A stretch of DNA of 64,000 nt, taken from positions 3,954,135 to 4,018,134 of the forward strand of contig OZ005692.1 in NCBI GenBank assembly GCA_963930775.1, given 5' to 3'. Under the pieces are notes generated by a model. That model did not search any database, was not told the origin of the DNA, and was given only the letters and a program-made list of their open reading frames with translations. Both the position numbers and the translations under genes were made by a program. The stretch comes from Cliona cf. orientalis. Taxonomy: Eukaryota > Porifera > Demospongiae > Clionaida > Clionaidae. Every line of letters starts with the position of its first letter. Position 1 is the stretch's first letter. This document shows positions 36,326-47,353 of this stretch, piece after piece.

Positions 36326-37144
36326 CATGATGAACCAACTCTTGGCCAATTTAGAAAAGCTAAAGTAGGAGAATTTTATTATGTTGCTACTAACCACATT
36401 AGTAACACATTTACGTCGAGGGTATCAGTTATGTCTCAACGTAAAAAGATCAAGCTGACCTCCAAAGAAGCCTTCGGAGTTGATGTGGACAATGTTTCAG
36501 TTTATCTTGGAGAAATTCCAGCACGTCCACCTCCTCCCGGTGTAATTCGTTACCTGTCCCCCAAGGCAGTTGAGGAAGGGATGCTGAGCATTTTGCACTA
36601 CCCGCTATACCCTGTTGCTCTTTCGCCAACACAGAATTATACTTCTCTGAAGAATGCACTTTCGCATTCTGCTCTGCTAGACAATGGTAAGGCTATCATT
36701 CAGCCATATGAAAAACAGCAGTATCCCTGTTAGCCTTTCACCCATCAACAAAAACATGTTCACACAGAGAGTCAAGTCATTGATGCACGGTTTATTCCAC
36801 CCCAGGACAGTAACTATCAAAACCCTTTGACCAACAATGTGTGCAGCATTGAAAAAAGATCTGAACAGACAATAAATGAAGCTCTATTTTTTTTCTATCC
36901 GAGTTAGTAAAGTTAGCTCACTTCAACACCCCCCACCCCAAGCTCTTATTGCAATCTACCACTTGATAATCGATATATGTATCATTTACAAGTCTCTACA
37001 GAGAGATTAGAAAGAGTCACCTGCTGGTGCTATGGTCTGTAAATGTGTTGCCTGGTATATAATTATACTATATACAACGAAAAATATTTTTCAGAGTGAC
37101 AATTTTCTTACATAGTCCGTGTCCTGACCTGGAGGGCATAAAAG

Positions 37145-37645
37145 ATGCGATCTCCTACAAGTTCAGAAGACTCACAATTGGTCATACTCTTTAAAATTAA
37201 TCATTGTATTCTGCAGTACATATCTGGCTTATGGGCGGATTGGGAGACGCTGAGGTTCGGAAAGTTTCCCGTCAATGTGGACGACGGTCTGATGGACCAA
37301 CTCATGGCAGAGCTCCCCAAGGTCCTCAAGAAGAACCTTTCGACCATACCACCTTGCGATATGGAGCATTATAGAGTTGCAATGAACGCGGTATGCTCCA
37401 AGGATATGCTGCCCAAGTTCAGGGCAGATCTCTGGATCTTTATGGAGGCGTGCAGCTACTCCGGCTCCTGCAATCCCACCGACTCGGCAGTGGTATTCCT
37501 CATTACCGAAGACTACAAATTTTTTCATACTTTTGTACAAAGTCCTCATGTTGAGAGGCTACTGGGAGAGACGGCAACGTCTATTCTTGGGACTTCGAAG
37601 GCGGTGGAGGTGAAATTGGCTGGAGAGGTGATCCCTTCATTGTAA
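37145..37645 (+). CDS. Unknown protein fragment (HYRVAMNAV / ADLWIFMEAC)
   Basis: The open part reads GLWADWETLRFGKFPVNVDD, MDQLMAELPKVLKKNLSTIP, YRVAMNAVCSKDMLPKFRAD and LWIFMEACSYSGSCNP, and ends GEVIPSL at 37645. An acceptor-like TTCTGCAG lies at 37208-37215, so the first 24 residues of the frame may be intron. Composition is protein-like, with several Cys and acidic residues. No family was recognised. It lies between the decayed cluster and the DIRS-like element and could be the last piece of the unknown family or a separate exon. Confidence 0.35.
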   Translation: MRSPTSSEDSQLVILFKINHCILQYISGLWADWETLRFGKFPVNVDDGLMDQLMAELPKVLKKNLSTIPPCDMEHYRVAMNAVCSKDMLPKFRADLWIFMEACSYSGSCNPTDSAVVFLITEDYKFFHTFVQSPHVERLLGETATSILGTSKAVEVKLAGEVIPSL

Positions 37646-37865
37646 ATGCTATAATCATACTCTACATGTACTTGTAATTATTTATAAATACATTCATTTA
37701 TGTGGAAATAAGTTAAACTTGGTTATGGATGGACTTAATTATTCAGTTAACACTCCAGGGAAGGTTTAAGGAAGTTAAATATGTTTAACCCCAAGATGTG
37801 TGCGCATGCGGCATGGGGTTGGGGGGTGGGGGCGGCGGGCTAACAGTATGCGGTAGTTAAGGGCG

Positions 37866-38530
37866 ATGGGTCTGGAGGCTCAGTTGCACGCGGGCAAGCT
37901 AGCGATTGAGTCGAGAAAATTGAGCAGCTTTGAGCAACAAAGAGACGAGCAACGAAGACAGCGAGGCGGCCAGGGGAAGCGGGAGCAGCGAGGAGACACC
38001 GACGATAGCGGCCATTGTGGACTCCACCGTGAAGATACTGCTACCTCAGCTGAGCGATAAGATTGAGCAGCAGGTGTCGCAAGCAATGAAAGCAGCGTTA
38101 GAAGCGACAAAATCGGCAGGTTAGAGCATGAGCTACGGGAGGGGGGCATGGTAAAGCAAGCGTAGGGCAGCGTGGGGAGACGCATTTAAGATGGCATAAT
38201 GATTTAATATGCTATGTGCAGTGGCTATGATTCCCGTGCGCGCAAGCATAGATTTATGGCGCAAGCAAATTGAACAGGCTGGGAACGGGGGGTCATGAAA
38301 CATGCAAGCCCGCGGCCACACATAGACCCACAAGCTTCTATCGGTACCAACCGTACGCAACAAGTCGGCCAATTTGCAAAAAATTTAACTACGCCTGGTG
38401 TGATCTGTCGCCGTGCAATTTCCAGCATATATGTTTGAACTGTCGCAAACCCAATCACAAGGTGGGGCAGTACCCTGAGCTAAACAAACCCCCCGAAACT
38501 TTTCGTCCCCCGAACAACAAAAGTCAATGA
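37866..38530 (+). pseudogene. Gag-like region of the DIRS-like element
   Basis: Overlapping short frames cover this part. One (37930-38124) reads SSEETPTIAAIVDSTVKILL and KIEQQVSQAMKAALEATKSA, then stops. Another (to 38530) holds CKKFNYAWCDLSPCNFQHIC and LNCRKPNHKV, a Cys/His-rich zinc-knuckle-like block as in DIRS gag proteins. Stops between them show decay. Confidence 0.55.
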
Positions 38531-38579
38531 ACGCCCGAACCCCAACTATAAAATAGGAAAAGGAAAGACTAATCAATGC

Positions 38580-40660
38580 ATGTATATACAAAGTGATCCA
38601 ATATGTTATTCGGATAAAGGAAGCCCAATCAATTTATATTCGGAAAAACAGGAGAGTAACATTAGCGAAGAACCTATATACACGGAATATAAATTGGAAG
38701 AAGATACCATAGACAAGACTGTCAGTAAATACCAATTGATTAACGAAGATGGGACCTACACTTACACACGGGACCTTCTAGAACTAGAACAAAAAAGGCC
38801 GGCCATACCCCCACTACTACCCATACTAGGGAGAACAATTACTTCTCCATTAGTAGTGCACAATTGGAGGGCAGCATTGGAAAAACACCCAGATCAGAAA
38901 TTCGTACACTATATCTTACAGGGGCTGACTCAGGGATTCCACATAGACTTCGATAGAGAGCTTAAGTGTAGACCAGCAAAAAATAATATGAAGTCAGCTC
39001 TACAGAATCCGGACCCGGTAGATAAATATTTAGCAGAGGAACTGCAGGCTGGGAAAGTGGTGGGCCCATTAGATTTCGACCAATTAGAGGGAACACAAGT
39101 GAGTCGGTTTGGTGTAATCCCCAAAGCAGGACAACCCGAAAAGTGGAGGCTAATTGTGGACCTGTCAAGCCCTAGGGAGTATAGTGTAAGTGATGGAATA
39201 AATAAGGATTTATGCTCCCTTAAATACGCGTCAGTGGAAGATGCGGTACAAAGAATTTGGAGCATGGGTACGAACACATTGTTGGCCAAGATTGACATTC
39301 AGCATGCATATAGGAATATCCCTGTGCACGTGGAGGACAGAGTGTTGTTGGTAATGCAATGGAGAGAAAAATTTTACATGGATACAGTTCTTCCATTTGG
39401 CTTAAGATCAGCGCCAAAAATATTTTCAGCAGTGGCCGATGCGCTAGAGTGGATCCTACAGCAGGCGGGTGTGACATCGATCATGCACTACCTCGATGAC
39501 TACCTGACAATGGGCAGGAAGCAGACAAAGGAATGCGAGAGCAATCTAGCATTGATACAACAAATTTGTGCTTCGCTAGGTGTGCCACTAAAGGTGGAAA
39601 AAATGGAAGGCCCTACCGAGATCCTGATATTTTTAGGGGTACTGATTGATACATCAAAAATGGAGCTAAGGCTCCCAACAGAAAAGTTAATGGAATTGAA
39701 AAGTCTTATGGAACAATGGAAATACGGACAGGCTAGCACTAAGCGTCAGCTACTTAGCCTAATTGGAAAACTAGCTCATGCGGCAAAAATTGTTAAACCT
39801 GGCAGAACGTTCTTGCGCAGAATGCTTGACGTAGCCCACTCGGTAAAGGATCTCAACCATCACGTGCAACTAAAATCAGACTTTAAATCAGATCTAGCCT
39901 GGTGGGAATGTTTTCTGGAGCACTGGAATGGACTCAGCATGATGGAGTCTCTCCACCATAGGCAGGCCCCTTCATCAGTGTGGCATACAGATGCCTCAGG
40001 GGCATGGGGCTGCGGGGCTTATTGGGGAGGAAGGGGCCGATGGATTCAGGCTCAGTGGAATGCAGAATGGCAGCCAAAAAACATTACACTCAAAGAAATG
40101 ATACCTGTTGTTTTGGCAACGGCAATATGGGGGAAGCACTGTAAGCATAAGCATGTACTCATTTGTATAGGTAATAGTGAGGTTGTATGTTGAATTTGGG
40201 TAAAATAGCACTCTGAAATAGGTATTTGGTTCAAAAATTGTACGAGCGATAGCGAGTACAATTTGATGAACCAAATGCCTATTTCAGAGTGCTATTTATC
40301 CAAATTCAACACACAACCTCACTATCACAGGCTAATAGTATACAGTTGTACATACACAAAGTCAGATAGGTATTTCAACTCAGAAGGGTATTTCAAACTC
40401 AGGTGCCTATTTCACTTGTAATACTTGTAATTGGTATACAAGATTTGTACACATCAAAGTAAAAGTATACTATTAACTGCGATAACATGGCAGTGGTGCA
40501 GATAATGGCCTCAAAGACAAGCAAAGAGCCAGAGTTAATGCATCTCCTTCGATGCCTACACTTCTTTACTGCCATGTTTGACATAAACATAAAAGTAGTA
40601 CACTTAGCAGGAAAGCTGAATGTTACGGCTGATTCTATCTCTCGCAATTCTTTGCAGAAT
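38580..40660 (+). pseudogene. Reverse transcriptase-RNase H of the DIRS-like element, interrupted
   Basis: From about 38580 one frame covers an entire reverse transcriptase: RFGVIPKAGQPEKWRLIVDL, LAKIDIQHAYRNIPV, LPFGLRSAPKIFSAVADALE and the active-site HYLDDYLTMG. RNase H begins with HTDASGAWGCGAYWGG and includes LKEMIPVVLA. At 40166 the frame runs into an inserted 311-bp hairpin element. The RNase H tail resumes at 40478 (CDNMAVVQIMASKTSKEPEL, then LAGKLNVTADSISRN). Without the insert the frame would be continuous, so the insertion is likely the first lesion in this half. Confidence 0.8.
40167..40477. mobile_element. 311-bp hairpin element inserted in the RNase H region
   Basis: Arms of about 74 bp (about 40170-40243 and 40254-40329) are complementary: GTGAGGTTGT(A/G)TGTTGAATT and AATAGCACTCTGAAATAGG are the best-kept parts. 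They are separated by GAGCGATAGC. A further 150 bp with TAGGTATTTCAACTC-like short repeats completes the insert. Both insert ends carry TAATAGT (inverted only in part). The interrupted RNase H codons (ATT TGT and TGC GAT AAC) fix the borders to within a few bases. Confidence 0.75.
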
Positions 40661-40674
40661 CATCAAATGGCAGC

Positions 40675-41722
40675 ATGCAACATGCAGGGGTCGCCAGACC
40701 CAATTCCCCCAATGCTGTGGCAGTTATTGGTAATAATGCAGCCGGATTGGACTTGTGTGAATTGGAGGGAGTTGCTCAAGATCTTCGCAAAGCGAGCTTA
40801 AGTATCAACTCACAAAAGGCTTATCAGACTGCTCAGAAACAGTATTTTCAATTTTGCCAGACATTTGGAATTAGTCCGTTGCCGACCACAGAGCAGGTGC
40901 TAATTTTATTCGTGGCAGACATTTCATCTAGAGTGTGCCATTCAACTGCCCGCTCGTACCTCTCAGCAGTAAGACATTTACACATAAGTAATGGGTATGG
41001 AGACCCACTAAAAGGGGCGTTGCAGTTGGATCTGGTTTTGAGAGGTCTCAAACGGAAAAAAAAAACCGAGGGGCCAGGACACAAGGCTGCCGATCACCCC
41101 GTGGATCTTAATGAGAATATGGGAGGTACTGATGCAAAAACCCCACGAATTTGATAACATAATGTTATGGGCTGTGTGCTGCCTGGCATTTTTTTGCATT
41201 TTTGAGAGCGAGTGAGTTCACCGTTCAAGCCAGCGAGCAGTTCGACTCGTCTACACACTTGACCCCTCGAGATGTTGAGGTGGACGATTTAACTAAGCCT
41301 TCGATGCTAAAGTTAGAATTAAGAGATCGAAGATGGATCAATGGAGAGAGGGAGTGGATCTGTTCGTTGGAAGAAATGGAAACGAGTTGTGCCCAGTAGC
41401 TGCAATATTAGCATTCCTGGCAGTGCGAGGACAAGACGATACTCCCTTGTTTAAAACAAAGGAAGGAACTCCCCTCTCTCGGCAAGCGCTGGTAAAAATG
41501 GTAAAGGACATGTTAACCAAAGCTGGTATTGACTGCACTAGATATAATGGCCACTCATTCCGAATTGGCGCAGCTACCATGGCGCTGGCAAAAGGTATTC
41601 CAGAGTGTACAATTCAAACACTAGGCCGATGGAAAAGCGATGCGTACAGGAGGTACGTTAGAATTCCAAGAGACCAATTGACAGCATTCTCAGTGCAAAT
41701 GTCATCTAGTCTGAATGTGTAA
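40675..41722 (+). pseudogene. Tyrosine recombinase of the DIRS-like element (frameshifted)
   Basis: The N-terminal SAM-like part is open (SINSQKAYQTAQKQYFQFCQ, YLSAVRHLHISNGYGDPLKG). The frame shifts at an A10 run near 41056 (LPITPWILM continues in another frame), again in a T run near 41195 (FLRASEFTVQ), and again near 41320. The last part (to 41722) is open and holds GNELCPVAAILAFL, GHSFRIGAATMALA, LGRWKSDAYRRYVR. The catalytic H-x-x-R and Tyr are present; the upstream catalytic Arg lies in the broken part (LRASEF). The enzyme would integrate circular cDNA. All breaks are at or near homopolymers, so sequencing error cannot be excluded. Confidence 0.8.
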
Positions 41723-42057
41723 CAGTGTATAGGTGTAGGTATCATGTTGGTTAAGGATCTGATTGTGAATATGAAATGTTGATATATCCAATTGTGAATA
41801 GAAAAAGTGTCACACTTGCAGGCATTCCCAGCATTTTACAGCACCCTACACTGCTCTATTGCAGCCACAGTTACGTTTGCAACCTCACTTCTCCTACAAG
41901 CCACACCCCCTATGTTTTGCATATTGCAGCCACCTCTCTAATGCAGCCACAGATATTTGGCCCAATGGTGATCGCTTTAGACAGGTTCCACTGTACCAGA
42001 TTCAAGTCAAGGATAGCACCAACGGATCACCATCAATAGATTGAAAAAGTAAGCATA
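41723..42057. other. 3' flank of the DIRS-like element
   Basis: There is no coding region. The repeated GCAGCCAC motif (about 41861, 41926, 41943) and CATTGCAGCC/CTAATGCAGCC units suggest a small unclassified repeat. The right terminus of the DIRS-like element probably lies here but was not fixed. Confidence 0.35.
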
Positions 42058-42670
42058 CCCTATACGAAATCTTATGCATGTAACATGCATGTTACTAGCA
42101 CTTACATGCATGTTGACCCAAACATGCCTGTAACATGAATGTTATATTCACGTGTAAGTGCATATCAAGACAACATGCATGTTACACTAGGGGCAAAATG
42201 CACGTTGTATGCATGTCAAAATAAGGATAGCATGCACAGCGCATGTAGCAGGAGTAACAGGCATATAACAGGCAAGTGACATGCATGTTTCATGTAAGTG
42301 ACATGACTTCTGATGCATGTTGAAAAAAGTGTATGTGCTAAGTATATCATACAGGTGGTATTCGTTCTGAATCTCTCGACGTTTAAAAGTATGCTGACCC
42401 CATCCCACCTATATGCGTACATGCATGTGTACGCAGATGAGGAAAGCGGTTTATAACTTCTCAGTCGCCTGTTTTGATCCTTGTCCTGTTTTACGCATGT
42501 TACATGCATGTAGCATGCATCCTAAATCCATGCATGTTACATGAAACATGCATGCTACAGGCATGTAGATACAAATGGAATCTGCATATAACATGCGCCA
42601 AGTTAGAGCATGTCAACACCTGAAATATGCATGTAACATGCATGTTACATGCACAAGATTTCATACAGGG
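42058..42670. mobile_element. 613-bp MITE built of CATGCATGTTACATG units, TA|CCCTATACGAAATC ends
   Basis: Both sides are flanked by TA. The left end CCCTATACGAAATCTTATGC and the right end GCACAAGATTTCATACAGGG are imperfect complements, followed by the shared palindromic block TGTAACATGCATGTTACA. The interior is dominated by scattered TAACATGCATGT-type units in both orientations. No coding. Confidence 0.75.
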
Positions 42671-43068
42671 TAGGGATTATCCCTACAGATCTTGTTTATG
42701 TACCTTTTGGCTCCCCATCCATACTTCATCCCTAATTTCACTGTTTTTTTTTAAGTATAACACCCCCAATTTCACTGTTTTTTTAAGTATAATAAAGAGG
42801 TACTATAGTCATCCTGTTATGTCGACATTGAGAGTAACAGGTTTGTTTATAGAAATAATATTATTACGTATCATGAATTTCCTACTGCTTGGGTGGTCTA
42901 GATTAGGTTATTCATACAATATCGTAACAATGCAGGTATGGGATATTTGTCTGTTAGGTACCACCCACTTTTAGAACTAAACTAGCATGATTCAGCACTC
43001 GCCCCCCCCCCAAACTTGGGCATGTTGTTGTTGGTTTACTACTACCTAGGAGGGTACTATACTCTATA

Positions 43069-43275
43069 CCGTAGGTCGGGTTTTAATTGCGAGTATCTAT
43101 TAATTGCGAATTGCGAGTTTTTGTACGTTTCGCAATTAATAGATTCGCAAACATAAACGTGCACGTATACTACAGTACGGTACGGGGTCGTCTATCGCAA
43201 TTATTGGATTCGCAATTTTGCCTGACTTGAATACAACGCAATTATTAAACTACGCAATTAAAACCCGTCCTACGG
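43069..43275. mobile_element. MITE, TTAATTGCGA family, TA|CCGTAGGTCGGG ends
   Basis: This 207-bp element lies between TA dinucleotides. The left end CCGTAGGTCGGGTTTTAATT and the right end AATTAAAACCCGTCCTACGG are imperfect complements. The interior carries several (TT)CGCAATTAATAGATTCGCAA units in both orientations. Only one copy is present in this window. Confidence 0.8.
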
Positions 43276-43597
43276 TAATATTATTGTATTTATATGTAGA
43301 TACAATGTAGCTGTTCATCGTTAAGGCCATGATGAAAAACCACCTAAATGCTACTTTTCTAATGATGCAATTTTGAAGGTAACACATTACTATAATACCT
43401 TACTTTGTCGTCATAATTGTGAGTCACATGCTGGTTTATGTATTCACAAAATTAACATCATTAGCTACCTTACTTCACTGTTTAGTTAGGGCACACTTTA
43501 ATCCAATAAAACGAGATACATATAGGCAAATTCATAGCTATCCCATATACTTTGTGAATTTATTTATCATAATAATAATTATTATAGATCCCGTAAC

Positions 43598-43605
43598 TAT
43601 ATAAG
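43598..43605 (+). promoter_or_regulatory. TATA box of the minisatellite-tail membrane protein gene
   Basis: TATATAAG stands 36 bp before the ATG at 43641. A start of transcription about 25-30 bp downstream would give a very short 5' leader. The position and match to consensus are good, but no expression data are available. Confidence 0.5.
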
Positions 43606-43640
43606 GCTGATCCTTCACTACATTGTTACTCATATGCTAA

Positions 43641-46600
43641 ATGAACATCATAATCATGATGAAGTGTATAATACTGCTCCTACTAGTATCTTCACTGATC
43701 TCAGCAAGCAGTAAAGAAGACTGCAACTACGAAGATCTAGAGATGTCCTTGCTCAAGACAAAAGGGAACAAGTATGAATTATCCCGTGCCTTCTTCCCAC
43801 CTGTTAATAATACACCAGAGTTTGTGGACGTTTTTTATACATTTCTTGAAAATGGAGAGCATCAAGGTTGGTTCTGGAGCAGTTCAACTTCAAGTTTCAT
43901 ACATCCTCCTGAGGTGCTGCAGTTTACATCATTATTCTTTGCCAAGCCCCATAACTTTTATAGCGGTCAAGTAACAATAGAACTCGATACACATGAGAAC
44001 AAATCAGTGCTAGGGTGTGTCAGAGATCTGGACAAGATGCAGCTATTAACACAACGGGTAAATTCTCTAATAAAGTCGTAGCTTTGCATCTATAATTAGA
44101 TTGCAAGTGCAGGGTTTTATCTGGCCCAAATATTGAAGTGGGGGGGGGGGGCAAGAGAGGTACGCTAGATGAATGGGCTGATAGTTTTATACTGCTACGG
44201 TCTTCTAAGCTGTTCTGGAGTAGTTCACTACTGCCACTCTTCGATTTTGAGAAGTTCTGCAATCAAGGCTCAACTGGGTTCCAAGTCTGCTATTGACAAT
44301 TGATCGACTTCGCCTTACCAATCGACTCTGATTGCCTCCAAATGAGACCGCTTGGTAAGTACCAGAGCAGCTACTTTGCTAAATCCCGACCACTCAGCCA
44401 CCACAAGCGCACTTTGACGATCTAAAATTACCGTATTTCCTCGAAATCTCGCCGCGGTGAGATTTTATTTCAAGGCTCCGTTTGGTGCGGCGACAATTCG
44501 AGGGCGGCGTCTACAGATATCGATACGCACACACGTACACAGCTTCAATAATAATCCTAGTTGTATGCACGTAAAATGTCCGTGCGCATACGGAAATTGC
44601 TGTCGACCCCTTACCATGCGGCAAGATTTCGAGGGCGGCGTTTATTGGGACGAGTTGGCAGATAAATGCAGCGACATTTCGAGGGCGGCGGGATTTCAAG
44701 GTGCAGCGAGATTTCGAGGAAATACGGTAATTAATTTTATCACTTTAGTTTGTATGATTTTCTTAGTAGTAGCTAGCTAGACTGTCAACCAAAGAAGCAG
44801 TTAGATTCTGGCTACAAATTCTTCATCTTGAGGCATCCTCAATGTCTTATAGCTGTGGTGTGGAATAGGACCACTCGAGGCCCCTTGAGAAATGAGCCTT
44901 CGAAAACGAGAAAAACTCTGGGTAGGGCGCAGTACATGGATAGATATATGGATGTACATGTATACGACATTATTACGTACAAGTATAAAAAACAATTGAA
45001 TAAAATTGTAGGATGAAGTAGAGATGGCAGTGCCAAAAAATATACAAACAAGATTTGTAGGGATAACTTATCACATCCATTATCCCTATGCTTGCTTTTC
45101 TCGATAATTAATATCATACACTTCTGATTCAGTACGTAAAGTGTTGCTATATTTTGTTATTGATCCATGGGTATACAGTATTGATTTTCCATTCCTGCAT
45201 GTGCCCCATATAAAATAATATGTGTGTGCACGGCTACTCAAAAAGCACACGTATACTTGTTACTGTTCTTTTCTTAGTGCCCTCAGGGCCTGGTAGTTCA
45301 TGATTGTCATTAATTTTCATCAATGCCACCTAGCTGACTGATCTCGTGGGAACAGAGGCTGGGCATGATAGCCAGCTTCAAGATTGAGATAACAAGGGGC
45401 GTGGCTTCATTCGCAGGTCAATCTAGATGCTGGTTACCTGAGCTGTCTCGAGAACCCCACTGATGCATGTTCAAGAGTGTATGATGCAAAAGAAGACGTC
45501 CTAGCTAGCTATCAAAAGACTGCCTGGGATAAGCAGGAAAACATCATTTCTGTTTTATCATTAAACAGTAGACTTTAGTGTATACTGTAAGCCTTCAAAA
45601 GTGGGCAATGCTATAAATTGCTCGGTAATAAATGCATGCCCACTTTGTATAAGGGCATATTATTTCCTCGCCACTCAGACTTACAAGTGCATACATTAAA
45701 TAAAGTAACCGAGTCTATGGTAATTCACTAATAAAAATTTACAATTGTACAGCTTCAACTCTATGCTGCACAGCAAACAACAACTTTAAAGATACAGAAT
45801 ACGTACACTGCCAAGGCCTACCTCAACAGTACAGATAAAAACAATGATACGCTGAAAGGACTCATATTCAATGGAGCAGCGTATTACAATCTTGATCTAC
45901 TACTTGTTTTCACAGCTTCATTGATCTTTCTACTTCCTTTGGCTATCATTTATGGTATTGCTACCTTTGTTGTTAATTCCCAGCATAAAGATTGGGACAA
46001 TGAGATCAAGAAGAGAATTCCAATAATATGCTGCATAGCAGTTATATCACCGGTAATGTGTTTGTACATGCTGTTGGTTAGCATTATGTCAATAAGATCC
46101 TGGTCTCGACAATACGATAATCATCCACTGTACGAAGTAGGAAAGGTACATAATCTTGGTCCCATCGTCATCATTACTACTGTTGATTCGTTAACAACAT
46201 TATACTGCACATTGATAATTATTGTATTGTCAGTTATAGCTTACATATGCAATGGAACTACTGACACAAATACTGCCGCTGATAATACTGCTACACAAGG
46301 AGAGAATGGAAGTACTGACACGAACAACGCCGCTGATGGCACTGCCACACAAGGAGGGAGTGGAAGGGCCGACACTAACACCGCCACTGATGGTGTTGCC
46401 GACACAAACACCGCCGCTGATAGCGCCACCACACAAGGAGGGAGTGGAAGCGCCGTCACGAACACCACCACTGATGGCGCCACCACACAAGGAGGGAGTG
46501 GAAGCGCCGTCACGAACACCACCGCTGATGGCGCCACCACACAAGGAGGGAGTGGAAGGGCCGACACTAATACTGCCATTTCTGTCACTAATACTGCCGC

Positions 46601-46940
46601 TGATGGCACCGACACACAAGGAGGGAGTGGAAGGGCCGACACTAACACCGCCGCTGATGGTGTTGCCGACACAAACACCGCCGCTGATAGCGCCACCACA
46701 CAAGGAGGGAGTGGAAGCGCCGTCACGAACACCACCACTGATGGCGCCACCACACAAGGAGGGAGTGGAAGCGCCGTCACGAACACCACCACTGATGGCG
46801 CCACCACACAAGGAGGGAGTGGAAGCGCCGTCACGAACACCACCACTGATGGCGCCACCACACAAGGAGGGAGTGGAAACGCCGTCATGAACACAGTTTC
46901 TTCAATATACTCGAGAGGGCCATGCCAAGTACTTGCATGA
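43641..46940 (+). CDS. Secreted/membrane glycoprotein with minisatellite-encoded Thr/Ala/Gly tail
   Basis: Three exons are seen. Exon 1 (43641-44057) starts with a hydrophobic leader (MKCIILLLLVSSLISASS) and ends CGG|GTAAAT. Exon 2 begins at 45417 after TCGCAG (VNLDAGYLSCLENPTDACSR) and ends near 45570, donor not certain. Exon 3 (45753-46940) starts LQLYAAQQTTTLKIQNTYTA. Exon 3 encodes three hydrophobic segments (around LLLVFTASLIFLLPLAIIYG, IICCIAVISPVMCLYMLLVS and TTLYCTLIIIVLSVIAYICN). A tail of more than 200 residues follows, built of an 18-residue repeat (TQGGSGSAVTNTTTDGAT type). The tail is predicted disordered and rich in O-glycosylation-type Thr/Ser. Without splicing, exon 1 ends in a stop at 44081. 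No family was recognised. A CCGTATTTCC-ended MITE lies in intron 1. Confidence 0.6.
44431..44727. mobile_element. MITE, CGAGGGCGGCG family, TA|CCGTATTTCCTCGAAAT ends
   Basis: This 297-bp element is flanked by TA. The left end CCGTATTTCCTCGAAATCTC and the right end GAGATTTCGAGGAAATACGG are perfect 20-bp complements. The interior has four TTCGAGGGCGGCG units. It lies in the first intron of the minisatellite-tail gene. Only one copy is present in this window. Confidence 0.85.
46247..46890 (+). repeat. Coding minisatellite, 54-bp unit
   Basis: The 54-bp unit (core ACACAAGGAGGGAGTGGAAG, then CGCCGTCACGAACACCACC) repeats about ten to twelve times. A higher-order block including GGTGTTGCCGACACAAACAC occurs twice (about 46390 and 46655). 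Unit length is a multiple of three, so the gene frame is kept. One further plus frame and two minus frames are also stop-free across it; those are shadows. Confidence 0.85.
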
Positions 46941-46949
46941 CTTTCTACT

Positions 46950-47353
46950 GTACACGAGTGTTATATTCTGTAGTTTTGAATGTGAATGCATGCCCTTGCA
47001 GTACAACAGCATGTCATTACAGCTCGCACTAGCTCGACGCTCGAGCGCGAGGCCCGCGCACGCCATCGATATGAGGGCCAGCTAGCGCTAGCGCATGGCG
47101 CAATTACGTACGTACGCGAGCGCGTGGTATACGTACGTGTGCGCGCGCACGCATAACAGCGTTTAATGTTAATGATATTCATTGAACAGAACACCGTGCA
47201 CCGCGTGGCTTGAGCCTCACGTTCGTGCGCGTGCGCGTAGCACTTAAGCTGCGAGTGCAAGCAGCGTGTATGCGTGCTGGCTACGTGCATATAAAGTGTA
47301 TGTAACAAGTAAGCTCAGTTTTTGGAAGCAGGGTACAGTTATACCAGGAGCAT
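46950..47353. other. CpG-rich upstream region of the BEN-domain gene
   Basis: There is a local rise in CpG and alternating purine-pyrimidine DNA (ACGTACGTACGCGAGCGCG, GTGCGCGCGCACGC) at about 47095-47155, and GTGCGCGTGCGCG at about 47223. This would suit a CpG-rich promoter for the gene starting at 47354. No TATA box close to the ATG was recognised. Confidence 0.4.

Larger units (their letters stand above)
31290..36370. repeat. Repeat R2: two direct copies of a coding-like block
   Basis: Copies at about 31290-31760 and 36037-36370 share GAAGCGGCCAGTTTCA or GGAGCGGCCAGTTTCA, GACGGGCTTCAGGAGCAGCC, TTGGAAATAAGTCAAAACTT and, further on, CCAACTCTTGG...TTTAGA(C/A)AAGCTAAAG. The second copy encodes an uninterrupted 116-residue frame; the first shifts frame. 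The spacing of about 4.75 kb differs from that of R1 (2.8 kb), so the region was shuffled more than once. Confidence 0.75.
37866..41722 (+). mobile_element. DIRS-like (tyrosine-recombinase) retrotransposon, decayed
   Basis: The order on the plus strand is gag-like with zinc knuckle, reverse transcriptase, RNase H, tyrosine recombinase; there is no integrase. That order and the recombinase define the DIRS order. No methyltransferase domain is visible between RNase H and the recombinase, which argues against typical DIRS1/PAT and for a Ngaro-like or reduced type. The terminal repeats were not delimited; about 37760-37866 and 41723-42050 are the likely flanks. The copy is broken by an inserted element and at least three indels. 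Confidence 0.8.

Noticed and set aside
46230..46894. Long minus-strand frames and a second plus frame over the 54-bp minisatellite
   Set aside because: They arise because the repeat unit is a multiple of three and stop-free; only the plus frame continuous with the membrane segments has non-repeat coding context.
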